Shown piece by piece: positions 9,340-18,641 of a stretch of DNA of 64,000 bases (position 1 is the first letter of the stretch; every line of letters starts with the position of its first letter). The notes beneath the pieces were generated by a model. It was given only the letters and a program-made list of their open reading frames with translations, made no database searches and was not told the DNA's origin. Location of the stretch: contig NZ_JALHLP010000001.1 in assembly GCF_022844465.1 (NCBI RefSeq), positions 248,001 to 312,000 on the forward strand. Direction: 5' to 3'. A program made the position numbers and the translations under genes. This stretch comes from Bradyrhizobium sp. (lineage in GTDB: Bacteria; Pseudomonadota; Alphaproteobacteria; Rhizobiales; Xanthobacteraceae).

Positions 9340-9552
9340 ATGCCGATACGGACCCGCAAATTCCTCGGAACCATCTTCCTGCTGCTGCTGGTCGTAGTGT
9401 GGTCGCTCCTGGGAATGACGATCGCCCAGACGCCATGGCTTGCCAATTCGGGCCTGCTGCAGGCGATCTTCTACGTCGTGGCGGGCCTCGGCTGGGTGCT
9501 GCCGGCGATGCCGATCATCAGCTGGATGTCGCGGCCGGATCGTCCGGCGTAG
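9340..9552 (+). CDS. DUF2842 small membrane protein
   Basis: 70 residues with two hydrophobic helices separated by TPWLANSGLLQ and ending PAMPIISWMSRPD. Length and the W/P-rich ending fit DUF2842, a small alphaproteobacterial inner-membrane family of unknown role. The 3' end overlaps the convergent polysaccharide deacetylase gene by about 35 bp. Confidence 0.8.
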   Translation: MPIRTRKFLGTIFLLLLVVVWSLLGMTIAQTPWLANSGLLQAIFYVVAGLGWVLPAMPIISWMSRPDRPA

Positions 9553-10657
9553 CCGCGGCCTCCCGTTCGCCGGTCGGCCTGACCGGCGCAAACATGGCGC
9601 CGGACACGAGCACGCGCAGGACGCGCAGCGAGCGCCGCCGTCCGTCCCAGGCGATGCGCGGCAGCGCGTAGAGATTGGTGTCGCCGTTGGAGGCGATCAC
9701 GCCCGGGATCGCCGATACGGCGCTGGCAAAACCTGCCTCGCGTGCCATCGCCGCATGCCGACGGTGCCAGGATCCGCGATCCCCCTGGGGATAGGCGAAG
9801 TGCCTGACGTCGCGATCAAGGGCGGCCTCCGCCACCGCCTTGCCCATCGCGATCTCGCGGGCCGCTTCGGCTTCCCGCAAATTCGAAAGCGGGTGATAGT
9901 TGACGGTCGCGCTACCGATCGTGACCAGCGGATCCCTCGCGAGTCTGGCCAGATCGTCCCAGTCCATCGACAGGCCGCGCGACAGCACTGCAGGATCCAC
10001 CGAGTAACGCGTGCAGAGATCGTGGATCGCCAACGAAAGATCCGACGGCGTCAGCGTGCGCATCCAGCTCGCAAGAAACCCGTAGGCCTGGTTCTTTTCC
10101 GAGGTGTCACTGGTGCTGAAACGCCGCTCCTTGCCGTCGATCACCAGGCTAATTCGATTCTCGCGCGCGATGATGGCTTCCAGCGCGAGCCACCACGCCT
10201 CGCCGAGACCGTCCGGGAATGCGGTCGGCAGGTAGACCGTGAAGGGCACGCCGTGCTTTGAAAGCACGGGATAGGCCGAAGCGATGACATCCTTGCAGCC
10301 GCCGTCGAAGGTCAGGCTGACAAACCTGTTGGCCTCGGGCATCGTGACCGCGCGCCGGCACACCTCGTCCATCGAGATCAGATCAAAGTTCCAGCGCTTC
10401 AGCGCGCGGATCGCCCGATCGAGGAATTCCGGTGTGATTTCACGCGACCGGTTCGGCTGGAATCGCCGAAAGCTGCGGGGACGCACGCGCTCAAATTTCA
10501 GGATCACGCCGGCGCCGCCGCTCGACCGCTGCTTCAGCCGGGCATAACCGCTGAAATAGGCGAGTTCGATCCGGGCCCGCTGCAAGATACCGATATCTGA
10601 TGCCAAAATCCCGCCCCAGCTACCGTCGCGCGGCCCTCGATGCGGCCCAAGCGCCAT
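9518..10657 (-). CDS. Polysaccharide deacetylase (NodB homology)
   Basis: 379 residues. The NodB-type core starts near residue 110: FVSLTFDGGCKDVIASAYPVLSKHG, VPFTVYLPT, then VTIGSATVNYHPLSNL and later DVRHFAYPQGDRG. In the first motif the usual TFDDG reads TFDGG, so the second, metal-binding Asp is replaced. It may still de-N/O-acetylate a surface polysaccharide, or be a variant. It heads the exopolysaccharide region and is divergent from the GNAT-type gene. The start at 10657 is uncertain; an internal start is possible. Confidence 0.87.
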   Translation of the reverse strand: MALGPHRGPRDGSWGGILASDIGILQRARIELAYFSGYARLKQRSSGGAGVILKFERVRPRSFRRFQPNRSREITPEFLDRAIRALKRWNFDLISMDEVCRRAVTMPEANRFVSLTFDGGCKDVIASAYPVLSKHGVPFTVYLPTAFPDGLGEAWWLALEAIIARENRISLVIDGKERRFSTSDTSEKNQAYGFLASWMRTLTPSDLSLAIHDLCTRYSVDPAVLSRGLSMDWDDLARLARDPLVTIGSATVNYHPLSNLREAEAAREIAMGKAVAEAALDRDVRHFAYPQGDRGSWHRRHAAMAREAGFASAVSAIPGVIASNGDTNLYALPRIAWDGRRRSLRVLRVLVSGAMFAPVRPTGEREAAATPDDPAATSS

Positions 10658-10736
10658 TACGCTTTGTTGACATTTGCCTGCGAAGGTCGGCCAAAGCCGA
10701 AATCTTCAAGCATTCTCATATAACAAGGGCTCTGCG

Positions 10737-11927
10737 ATGACCATGGCTGCCGCGATTGAAGACCAGACCGCGCATGCCAACGCGTGGCCGAAGGCGGGCC
10801 GCATCGCCGACATCGACATCGTTCGCGACCTCGCCGCCGCCGAGGTTGTCTGGCGCAGCCTGGAAGGCGCGCACGCATCGTTCACACCGTATCAACGCTT
10901 CGATTTCCTGGAACCATGGCAACGCGAGGTCGGCGCGCGTGAGGGCCTTGCTCCCTTCATCGCGATCGGCTTTGACGCCAACCGACGGCCGCTCGTGCTA
11001 TTGCCGCTCGTGCTCGGGTCCGCCTACGGCGCGCGCTGCGCCAGCTTCATGGGCGGCAAGCATTCGACATTCAATATGGCACTGTGGGACCGTGATTTCG
11101 CCGCGAGCGTGACGCGGGCCGATCTCGACGGCCTGATCGCGGCAATTTCGAAGCGCGCCGAAGCCGACGTGCTGGCGCTGCACCGGCAACCCGCCCGCTG
11201 GCGCGATCTCGCCAATCCACTGGCGCTGCTGCCGCATCAGCCCTCCGCCAATGACTGCCCGCTTCTCACCATCGAGCCCGGCGCCGCGCCGACGACGCTG
11301 GTCAGCAACTCGTTCCGTCGCCGGCTGAAGGGCAAGGAGCGCAAGCTGCAGGCCCTGCCCGGCTATCGCTACTTCCGGGCGTCCTCCGAGGCCGAGATCA
11401 CGCGGCTCTTGGACTGGTTCTTTCGCGTCAAGCCGCAGCGTATGGCCGAACAGAAACTGCCCAACGTGTTCGCCGATCCCGGCATCGAGGATTTCATCCG
11501 CGGCGCTTGCGCCCGGCAACTCGCCGACGGCAGGCACGCCATCGATATCCATGCGCTCGAATGCGACGAGGAAGTCATCGCGATTTTCGCCGGCGTCGCT
11601 GACGGGTACCGCTATTCGATGATGTTCAACACCTACACGATGTCGCCGAATGCGAAATACAGCCCCGGCCTGATCCTGATGCGCGACATCATCGATCACT
11701 ACGCCGGGCAGCAATATCGCGCCCTCGACCTTGGAATCGGTTCGGACGATTACAAGCGTCTGTTCTGCAAGGACGACGAGCCGATCTTCGACAGCTTCAT
11801 TCCGCTCAGCCAGCGCGGCAAGCTTGCCGCCGGCGCCATGTCCGGCGTCAACCGCGCCAAGCGTCTGGTCAAACAAAATCCGGCGCTGCTCGATATGGCG
11901 CAAAGGCTCCGCGGCGCCTTCAGCTAG
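10737..11927 (+). CDS. GNAT/BioF2-like acetyltransferase domain protein (CelD type)
   Basis: 396 residues. The C-terminal half holds the acetyltransferase-like region: SFRRRLKGKERKLQALPGY, an FFRVKPQRMAEQ helix, YRYSMMFNTYTMSPNAKYSPG and LDLGIGSDDYKRLFC, the pattern of BioF2/CelD-like GNAT proteins encoded in exopolysaccharide clusters. A role in acylating a polysaccharide precursor or lipid-linked sugar is inferred from the neighbourhood. ATG at 10737 is chosen because the upstream frame extension is short and not family-like. Confidence 0.82.
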   Translation: MTMAAAIEDQTAHANAWPKAGRIADIDIVRDLAAAEVVWRSLEGAHASFTPYQRFDFLEPWQREVGAREGLAPFIAIGFDANRRPLVLLPLVLGSAYGARCASFMGGKHSTFNMALWDRDFAASVTRADLDGLIAAISKRAEADVLALHRQPARWRDLANPLALLPHQPSANDCPLLTIEPGAAPTTLVSNSFRRRLKGKERKLQALPGYRYFRASSEAEITRLLDWFFRVKPQRMAEQKLPNVFADPGIEDFIRGACARQLADGRHAIDIHALECDEEVIAIFAGVADGYRYSMMFNTYTMSPNAKYSPGLILMRDIIDHYAGQQYRALDLGIGSDDYKRLFCKDDEPIFDSFIPLSQRGKLAAGAMSGVNRAKRLVKQNPALLDMAQRLRGAFS

Positions 11928-11942
11928 GGCTCCCCTTTCGCC

Positions 11943-11971
11943 CGTCATTGCGAGCGCAGCTCGCAATGACG
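11943..11971 (+). repeat. Minimal copy of the CGTCATTGCGAG intergenic repeat
   Basis: A perfect 12-bp inverted repeat (CGTCATTGCGAG / CTCGCAATGACG) with a 5-nt loop between two convergent genes. The same ends bound the longer copies at 17207-17325 and 19854-19975, so this looks like a deletion derivative or a minimal mobile unit. It could also serve as a two-way transcript end. Confidence 0.8.
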
Positions 11972-11988
11972 TCGCTACTTCTCTCGCT

Positions 11989-14151
11989 TCACGCCGCCGC
12001 CACGCGCAAGCCCGGCTCGACCGCATCGGATGCCCGGCAAGGCCGGCTCAGCATCGTCACCTCCAGGAAGCCGGCCGCCGTCAGTTGGTCGCGCATTGAC
12101 GCGCGCGCGTCCGCAGCCATCGAAGCGTCCGGCACCACCACCGCCCGCGCCTGCGAGGTCAGTAGCTCTGCCGGCAGTTGCGAACCCGCGCCGGCATCCA
12201 GCAGGACATGATCGTAGACCCGCAGCAGCGCGTCGATCGCCAGCGTCAGCCGCGGCGATTGCAGCTGCGCAGGGTCAAAGCCGGGCTGTCCGGCGCTGAC
12301 GAGATGGACCCGCGACAGCCGGTCCCTGGTGATGATCTGGGCAAACGACGCGGCGCCCTGCATCAGTTCGGCAAGCCCGGGCGCAGCCGGATCGGCCGAT
12401 ACCGCCGCGATCGTCGGCGAGGACGCGGCGAGATCGACGACCACGATCTTCGCCCGCCGCACCATCAGCCGCGCCAGCGTCAGCGTTGTCAGCGTAACGC
12501 TGTCGCCTGACGCGGTGCCGAGGATGGTCACCTTGCGCGCGGCGGCGCCGGCGTCGAGCAGATGGTCGGCAAGCTGCTGGATTTCAGCGATGCCTGCCGC
12601 GATCTCGCCACGGGAAAAATCCGTGCGCGATCCACCCGGCACAGATTCTGGGGCGGCCGAAGGCGCGGACACGGCGTATGTTCGCGGCGCCGTCATTCGC
12701 AGCAACTCGCCGGTGGCGATCGCGCCACTTGTCAGCAGCAAGGTCGCCAGCGTCGCGATCAGCAGGATCGGTAGCTTTTTCGGATAAGCCGGGGTGTTCG
12801 AAACGGTGGCGCGCGAGATGATGCGGCCATCGGCCGGGGCCGCCTCGATGTTCTCGCGGGTGGTCGCCTCGCGGTATTTGGCGAGGTAGGATTCCAGGAG
12901 GTCGCGCTGCGCCTTGGCCTCGCGTTCCAGCGCACGGAGCTGCACGTCCTGGCCGTTGGAGGCGGATGCCTGCTTCTTCAACTGGTCGAGGCTCGCCGAC
13001 AGGCCGTCCACCCTTCCGCCGGCGATGCGCGCGTCGTTCTCGAGCGAGCGGGAAACCTTGCCCGCCTCCTCGCGCAACTGACGATCGAGATCGGCAAGCT
13101 GGGCCCTCAGCTCCTTGATGCGGGGGTGGCCGTCGAGCAGCGTCGAGGACTGCTCGGCAAGCTGGGCGCGCAACGTCACCCGCTGCTCGGACAGCCGGCG
13201 GATCAGTTCCGAGTTGAGGACTTCGGACGCCTCGATCGGCCTGCCGGTCTGCAGCATTTCCTTGATGAGCCGCGCCTTCGATTCCGCGTCAGACTTTAGC
13301 GCCCGCGCATTGTTCAACTGCGTATTCAATTCGCCCATCTGCTGGTTCGACAACGAGGTGTTGTTGGTGCCGACGAAGAGGCTGGATCTGGAGCGGAAAT
13401 CCTCGACGCGCGATTCGGCTTCGGCGACCTTCCTGCGCAGGCTCTCGATCTCGCCGGACAGCCACTGGCCCGCGGATTTCGCCTGCTGCTGGCGCGCGTC
13501 CTGCTGCAGCACCAGATAGCCTTCGGCGATCGAGTTGGCGACGCGGGCGGCGAGCTCGGGGTCGCGCGACTGGAACTCGACGGCGATGACGCGGGACTTG
13601 TCGACCGCATAGGCCGTGAAGCGTTCGTAATACGCTGCCAGCACCCGCTCCTCCGGGGTCAGCGAGAACGGATCCCGCCCGATGCCGAACAGAGCCAGCA
13701 ACGACCGCAGCGGCGAAGAACCCCGCAGCACCGGATCGAACTCCGGAAGTTCGGCAAGCTTGTTTTTCCGGATGATCTCGCGGGCCAGGTCGCGCGACTG
13801 CAACAGTTGCACCTGGCTCGCCACGGCCTCGGCATCAAGCGCGGTGCGCTCCTCGTTGCGCTCGCCGTTCGGCCGCAGGAACACGTTCTCCCGGCCGTCC
13901 ACCAGAATCCGGGCTTCCGACTTGTAGCGGGGGGTGACCATGTTGACCGCGGCGAGCGACAGCAGGAGGGCCAGCGCGGTCGGGACGATGATCCAGCCGC
14001 GCTTCTGCAGCAGCGCCCGGCCGAGCGCATGCAGGTCCAGATCGCCCGCCTGCGATGCCGCCGATGGCGTCGGAACGGGCGGCTCGGGCCTGGCGGCCGC
14101 CTGGAGCCCCACAGCCTTGTCCTCGCCCGCACGCCAGAACGCCAAACGCAT
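11989..14151 (-). CDS. Wzz/Wzc-like exopolysaccharide transport protein with degenerate P-loop
   Basis: 720 residues. Residues ~40-130 form a Wzz chain-length domain with a first membrane helix (WIIVPTALALLLSLAAVN); ~180-430 are long coiled-coil GNVR region; a second membrane helix near 475 is preceded by the PAYPKKLP proline motif. The remainder is BY-kinase/ParA-like, but the Walker A position reads ILGTASGDSVTLTTL without the Lys, the Walker A' is VVVDLAA, and no C-terminal tyrosine cluster is seen. So it is probably a co-polymerase that has lost kinase function. Divergent from the glycosyltransferase gene. Confidence 0.88.
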   Translation of the reverse strand: MRLAFWRAGEDKAVGLQAAARPEPPVPTPSAASQAGDLDLHALGRALLQKRGWIIVPTALALLLSLAAVNMVTPRYKSEARILVDGRENVFLRPNGERNEERTALDAEAVASQVQLLQSRDLAREIIRKNKLAELPEFDPVLRGSSPLRSLLALFGIGRDPFSLTPEERVLAAYYERFTAYAVDKSRVIAVEFQSRDPELAARVANSIAEGYLVLQQDARQQQAKSAGQWLSGEIESLRRKVAEAESRVEDFRSRSSLFVGTNNTSLSNQQMGELNTQLNNARALKSDAESKARLIKEMLQTGRPIEASEVLNSELIRRLSEQRVTLRAQLAEQSSTLLDGHPRIKELRAQLADLDRQLREEAGKVSRSLENDARIAGGRVDGLSASLDQLKKQASASNGQDVQLRALEREAKAQRDLLESYLAKYREATTRENIEAAPADGRIISRATVSNTPAYPKKLPILLIATLATLLLTSGAIATGELLRMTAPRTYAVSAPSAAPESVPGGSRTDFSRGEIAAGIAEIQQLADHLLDAGAAARKVTILGTASGDSVTLTTLTLARLMVRRAKIVVVDLAASSPTIAAVSADPAAPGLAELMQGAASFAQIITRDRLSRVHLVSAGQPGFDPAQLQSPRLTLAIDALLRVYDHVLLDAGAGSQLPAELLTSQARAVVVPDASMAADARASMRDQLTAAGFLEVTMLSRPCRASDAVEPGLRVAAA

Positions 14152-14410
14152 CGTACACTCCCGCGGGACGCCACCACTCCACTCGAACCTGGCCGACTAC
14201 ACTCCATTAAGGTTGCCGCTGGGTTAATCTGCGCTGTTTGCGGACCGAGGCGGCCTTCCCGCATGGGTCCGGTCATGTTTTGTTAACCATGACAACCCCT
14301 AATCGGGCGGATGACTGTTCGAGGATTCTTCTGATGCGCGGCGTGCTCGCCCCCACCCCCGGCCATAGCTGCCGCGCCCGCGAGACCGCCGGCGTGCGCG
14401 GGGTCTGATC

Positions 14411-15544
14411 ATGCCGATGGTTGACGGCCAGCCGCTTCGTATCCTGCACGCGACGCGCACACCTGTCGGCGGAATCTTTCGTCATATTCTCGACCTCGCC
14501 AACGGCCAGGCCGAGCGCGGCCACCATGTCGGCATCATCGCCGACAGCCTCACCGGCGGCGAGCGCGCCGCCCAGGCGCTTGCGGAAATCGCACCGCGCC
14601 TCAAGCTCGGCGTTCATCGCCTCGCCATTCGCCGCGAGCCGCTGCCGACGGACCTTCTGGTATGGGCGCGATTCCAGCGCCTGATCCGGCGCTTGAAGCC
14701 CGACGTGCTGCATGGCCACGGCGCCAAGGCCGGCGCTTTCATTCGGCTGAACAGCCGGTCAAAGGACAGGATCAGGGTCTATACGCCGCATGGCGGCTCG
14801 CTGCACTTTCCGCCGTCGACCCTCAAGGGAAATGTCTACGCGCGCATCGAACGCGCGCTGATGAACAATACCGAGTTGTTCCTGTTCGAAAGCGCCTTCG
14901 CCCGCGACACCTATCAGCGCACCATCGGTGTCCCCCACGGCCCGGTGCGCTGCGTGTTCAACGGCGTCACCGCCAATGAGTTCGACCCGGTCGTGAAGGC
15001 CGAGGACGCCACCGATCTCATCTATGTCGGCGAGTTCCGCCACATCAAGGGCGCCGACCTTCTGATCGACGCGGTGGCGCGGCTGCGCGCCAACGGCCGT
15101 CCGGTGACATTGACCCTCGCCGGCGACGGCGAGGAGACCGAAAATCTCAAGGCCCAGATCCAGCGGCTCGGCCTCGGCGACGCCGTGAGGTTCATCGGCC
15201 ACGTCAAGCCGCGTTACGGCTTCTCCAAGGGCTCGCTGCTGGTGGTTCCCTCGCGCGGGGACTCCATGCCCTATGTCGTGATCGAGGCCGCCGCCGCGGG
15301 GGTCCCCATGATCGCCGCCAATGTCGGCGGCATCCCGGAGATCTTCGGGACTGAGACCGACGCCTTGTTCGCGCCCTACATCGCCGGCGCGATGGCGGAC
15401 GCCATCGAAATGGCGCTCGACGATCCCGCCGCGACAAGGGAGCGCGCGCGATCGTTGCGCGAACGGGTGTTCCTGCACTTCTCGCAGAAGGCGATGGTCG
15501 AGGGCGTGCTGGCCGGCTATCGCGACGCATTTTCCAACCATTAA
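14411..15544 (+). CDS. Glycosyltransferase family 4 (exopolysaccharide)
   Basis: 377 residues with GT-B organisation. The N-terminal domain starts LRILHATRTPVGGIFRHILDLA and includes DVLHGHGAKAG and YTPHGGSLHF. The C-terminal domain has IYVGEFRHIKGADLLIDAVARL, LTLAGDGEE, VRFIGHVKPRYG and the nucleotide-sugar motif VVPSRGDSMPYVVIEAAAAGVPMIAANVGGIPE. A retaining GT4 transferring a sugar onto a lipid-linked glycan at the cytoplasmic face is expected. The next gene encodes the initiating transferase, so they likely act on one repeat unit. Confidence 0.93.
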   Translation: MPMVDGQPLRILHATRTPVGGIFRHILDLANGQAERGHHVGIIADSLTGGERAAQALAEIAPRLKLGVHRLAIRREPLPTDLLVWARFQRLIRRLKPDVLHGHGAKAGAFIRLNSRSKDRIRVYTPHGGSLHFPPSTLKGNVYARIERALMNNTELFLFESAFARDTYQRTIGVPHGPVRCVFNGVTANEFDPVVKAEDATDLIYVGEFRHIKGADLLIDAVARLRANGRPVTLTLAGDGEETENLKAQIQRLGLGDAVRFIGHVKPRYGFSKGSLLVVPSRGDSMPYVVIEAAAAGVPMIAANVGGIPEIFGTETDALFAPYIAGAMADAIEMALDDPAATRERARSLRERVFLHFSQKAMVEGVLAGYRDAFSNH

Positions 15545-15656
15545 CCGTTCCTTGCGACGTAACAGTTTCTTCCGATTTTTCCCGTAAGCCGTTGATGGTG
15601 GGGAACTCCGCACCCGCAGGCAGCTGTTCGTCTGCTCCAAGAACGGAAACGGACAC

Positions 15657-17201
15657 GTGGAAACGATCAACGCGCGCTCGACGCTAGATGCTCCGGCAAC
15701 ATCCGCAGGGTACGCCGGTCAACCGCCGATCGAGCGGCGTCGCAAGCTGTCCGCGGCAGCACTTGCCGTCGCCAATCGAAAAATTGGCAGCGCCTACTCG
15801 CCGATCGTGATCGCGGGCGCGGTGCGCATCGTCGATTTCGTGACGTTGAGCGCGATCGGCATCGCGCTCTATTTCGGATATGTCGTCCCCATCAGCGGCT
15901 TCCACTGGGCGTATCTCGCGGCGATATCAGGCATGACCGCCACCGCCGTGATCTGCTTCCAGGCCGCCGACATCTACGACGTCCAGCTGTTTCGTGGACG
16001 GCTGCAGCAGATGACCCGGATGATTTCGTCCTGGACCCTGGTTTTCCTGCTGTTCATCGGCGCGTCGTTCGCAGCCAAGCTCGGCAACGAGATTTCGCGG
16101 CTGTGGCTCGCGGCATTTTTCCTCGCCGGTCTCGCGGCGCTTGTGATCGGGCGCATGATCTTGCGCTCGCTTGTCCGCGGCTGGGCGCGCCAGGGCCGTC
16201 TCGACCGGCGCACCATCATCGTCGGTGCGGACGAAAGTGGCGAACAGCTGGTCCGCGCGCTGAAAGTCCAGGACGATTCCGACATCGAAGTTCTCGGCGT
16301 GTTCGACGACCGTAACGACGACCGCGCCATGGACAGCTGTGCCGGCAGTCCGAAGCTCGGCAAGGTCGACGACATCGTCGAATTCGCGCGTCGCACCCGC
16401 GTCGATCTCGTGCTGTTCGCGCTGCCGATCTCGGCCGAGACCCGCATTCTCGAAATGCTCAAGAAGCTGTGGGTGCTGCCGGTGGATATCCGGCTTTCGG
16501 CCCATACCAACAAGCTTCGTTTCCGCCCGCGTTCCTACGCCTATCTCGGCGAGGTGCCGACGCTGGCCGTATTCGAGGCGCCGGTCACCGACTGGGACCT
16601 GGTGATGAAGTGGCTGTTCGACCACGTCGTCGGTTTCCTGATCCTGATGCTGGCGCTGCCGGTGATGGCGCTGGTCGCGCTCGCGGTCAGGCTCGACAGC
16701 CCGGGTCCGGTTCTGTTCCGCCAGAAGCGGTTCGGCTTCAACAATGAGCGTATCGACGTCTTCAAGTTCCGCTCGATGTACCACGAGCACGCCGATCCGC
16801 TGGCCACCAAAGTCGTGACTCGAAACGACAGCCGCGTCACCCGCGTCGGTCGTTTCATCCGCAAGACCAGCCTCGACGAACTGCCGCAGCTCTTCAATGT
16901 GGTGTTCAAGAGCAACCTCTCGCTGGTCGGGCCGCGTCCCCACGCCGTGCAGAGCAAATTGCAGAGCCGGCTGTTCGACGAGGCCGTTGACGGCTATTTC
17001 GCGCGCCATCGCGTCAAGCCCGGCATTACCGGCTGGGCGCAGATCAACGGCTGGCGCGGCGAAGTCGACACCGACGAGAAGATCCAGAAGCGCGTCGAGT
17101 ACGACCTGCACTACATCGAGAACTGGTCGGTGCTGTTCGACTTCTACATTCTGCTCAAGACGCCGCTGGCGCTGATGACCAAGAACGAGAACGCGTATTG
17201 A
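15657..17201 (+). CDS. Undecaprenyl-phosphate sugar-1-phosphate transferase (WcaJ/PHPT type)
   Basis: 514 residues. Four N-terminal membrane helices (~45-160), a nucleotide-binding-like central domain (RTIIVGADESGEQLVRAL) and a fifth helix at ~310 leading into the bacterial sugar transferase domain: SPGPVLFRQKRFGFNN, VFKFRSMYHEH, RFIRKTSLDELPQLFNV, SLVGPRPHA and VKPGITGWAQINGWRG. It starts exopolysaccharide assembly by loading hexose-1-P onto undecaprenyl phosphate. Translation appears to begin at a GTG. Confidence 0.95.
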   Translation: METINARSTLDAPATSAGYAGQPPIERRRKLSAAALAVANRKIGSAYSPIVIAGAVRIVDFVTLSAIGIALYFGYVVPISGFHWAYLAAISGMTATAVICFQAADIYDVQLFRGRLQQMTRMISSWTLVFLLFIGASFAAKLGNEISRLWLAAFFLAGLAALVIGRMILRSLVRGWARQGRLDRRTIIVGADESGEQLVRALKVQDDSDIEVLGVFDDRNDDRAMDSCAGSPKLGKVDDIVEFARRTRVDLVLFALPISAETRILEMLKKLWVLPVDIRLSAHTNKLRFRPRSYAYLGEVPTLAVFEAPVTDWDLVMKWLFDHVVGFLILMLALPVMALVALAVRLDSPGPVLFRQKRFGFNNERIDVFKFRSMYHEHADPLATKVVTRNDSRVTRVGRFIRKTSLDELPQLFNVVFKSNLSLVGPRPHAVQSKLQSRLFDEAVDGYFARHRVKPGITGWAQINGWRGEVDTDEKIQKRVEYDLHYIENWSVLFDFYILLKTPLALMTKNENAY

Positions 17202-17206
17202 GCTAG

Positions 17207-17325
17207 CGTCATTGCGAGCGCAGCGAAGCAATCCATGGCACGGCGCCGGGATCGGTGGATTGCTTCCGCCTACGCGCAAGGAGCTACGGCGGACAAGTCG
17301 TCGCTATCGCTCCTCGCAAATGACG
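17207..17325 (+). repeat. CGTCATTGCGAG intergenic repeat, full copy 1
   Basis: About 119 bp bounded by CGTCATTGCGAGCG and CTCCTCGCAAATGACG, containing AAGCAATCCA and its complement TGGATTGCTT. It lies directly after the sugar transferase stop. The N-terminus of the following open frame would run through it, so I start the ligase gene downstream of the repeat. A second full copy is at 19854-19975. Confidence 0.8.
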
Positions 17326-17339
17326 CCGCTAGCAGGCGG

Positions 17340-18638
17340 ATGGTGTTGTCGAGTTTGCGTGAGTATGTGATGGCGTATGCGGCGACTGCCGGGGGCTCCC
17401 CACCAGCGATGACGGCCGCGTCCGGCGTGCTCGCCTTGCAGCGCGCGCTGGTATGGCTGGCCGGCGCTTCCATCGCCATTGTCTTCATCGAGCCTTCCCC
17501 CTACGAGCTGGTGACGCTGTTGGCCTCGATGGTCTTCTTCGCAACCGGCTTGCGAATGCGGCTGGTGTTCCTGCCACTGCTGCTGCTGCTGTTCCTGCTC
17601 AATCTCGGCTACTCGATCAGCGCGGTCGCGGTGATCGACCGGCCCAACGTCGCCAACTGGATCGCGACGTCCTGGTACCTGGCGGTGACGGTTGTTTTCT
17701 GGGCGATGGTGATCTCCGAGGACACCACGGCCCGCCTCGACATGCTCCGGCGCGGCCTGATCGTCGGCGCGCTGATTGCGGCGGTCGCGGGGATCGCCGG
17801 CTACTTCGATCTTGTCCCCGGCGGGCGCGACCTGCTGACACTGTACGGCCGCGCCCGCGGCACCTTCAAGGACCCGAACGTGCTCGGCGCATTCCTGGTC
17901 CTGCCCGCCCTGTTGGCGCTGCAAAGCATCGTCTCCGACAAGTTCGCGAAATCGCTTCGCAGCACCATCACGTTCGGCGTCCTTTCGCTGGCGATCCTGC
18001 TGGCATTCTCGCGCGCGGCCTGGGGCCTGTTGATCCTCACTTCCGGTTTCATGCTGATGCTGATGGTGTTGACCAGCCGCTCGCAGACGCAGCGCGTGCG
18101 CATCATCCTGGTGACAGCAGTTGCAGTGGTGCTGGCGGTTGCGCTGGTTGTCGTGCTGCTGTCGTTCGAGTCGATCTCCGAGATGTTCAGCCAGCGCGCC
18201 AGCCTCGACCAGAGTTACGATGAAGGCCGCTTCGGCCGCTTTGGCCGGCATCTGCTCGGCGCCGAGATGGCGCTCGACCTGCCGTTCGGCATCGGGCCGC
18301 TGCAGTTCACCCGATTCTTCCCGGAAGACACCCACAATTCCTATCTCAACGCGTTCATGTCGGGCGGCTGGCTCTCGGGCGTCTGCTACCCCGCACTGAT
18401 CTTCGCCACCGTGCTGACCGGGTTCCGCTATGCGTTCGTTCGCGTGCCCTGGCAGCGGGCCTATCTGGCGATCTTCTCCGCCTTTCTTGGCACCGTCGGC
18501 GAAAGCTTCATCATCGATACCGACCACTGGCGGCACTTCTGGCTGATGCTGGGCACGATGTGGGGCCTGTTCGCCGCGGCCGAACGCTGGAAGGCTGGCG
18601 TCGATCCCGCGACGAGCGCGCCGCCCCGCGCAACGTAG
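17340..18638 (+). CDS. O-antigen ligase/polymerase-like membrane protein
   Basis: About 432 residues with ten or more hydrophobic helices. The signature is RARGTFKDPNVLGAFLVLPAL (a Wzy/WaaL-like loop) followed later by FGIGPLQFTRFFPEDTHNSYLNAFMSGGW, the large periplasmic loop with the conserved HN-x-Y pattern. It should polymerise or ligate lipid-linked polysaccharide units at the periplasmic side. I start at the ATG just past the interspersed repeat; another ATG lies at 17370. Last gene of the exopolysaccharide cluster. Confidence 0.88.
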   Translation: MVLSSLREYVMAYAATAGGSPPAMTAASGVLALQRALVWLAGASIAIVFIEPSPYELVTLLASMVFFATGLRMRLVFLPLLLLLFLLNLGYSISAVAVIDRPNVANWIATSWYLAVTVVFWAMVISEDTTARLDMLRRGLIVGALIAAVAGIAGYFDLVPGGRDLLTLYGRARGTFKDPNVLGAFLVLPALLALQSIVSDKFAKSLRSTITFGVLSLAILLAFSRAAWGLLILTSGFMLMLMVLTSRSQTQRVRIILVTAVAVVLAVALVVVLLSFESISEMFSQRASLDQSYDEGRFGRFGRHLLGAEMALDLPFGIGPLQFTRFFPEDTHNSYLNAFMSGGWLSGVCYPALIFATVLTGFRYAFVRVPWQRAYLAIFSAFLGTVGESFIIDTDHWRHFWLMLGTMWGLFAAAERWKAGVDPATSAPPRAT

Positions 18639-18641
18639 CCG

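Noticed and set aside
15927..17279. 450-codon minus-strand frame opposite the sugar transferase
   Set aside because: Shadow of the high-GC coding strand; composition (His/Asp/Gln/Arg) is that of reversed codons and the plus-strand gene is unmistakable.
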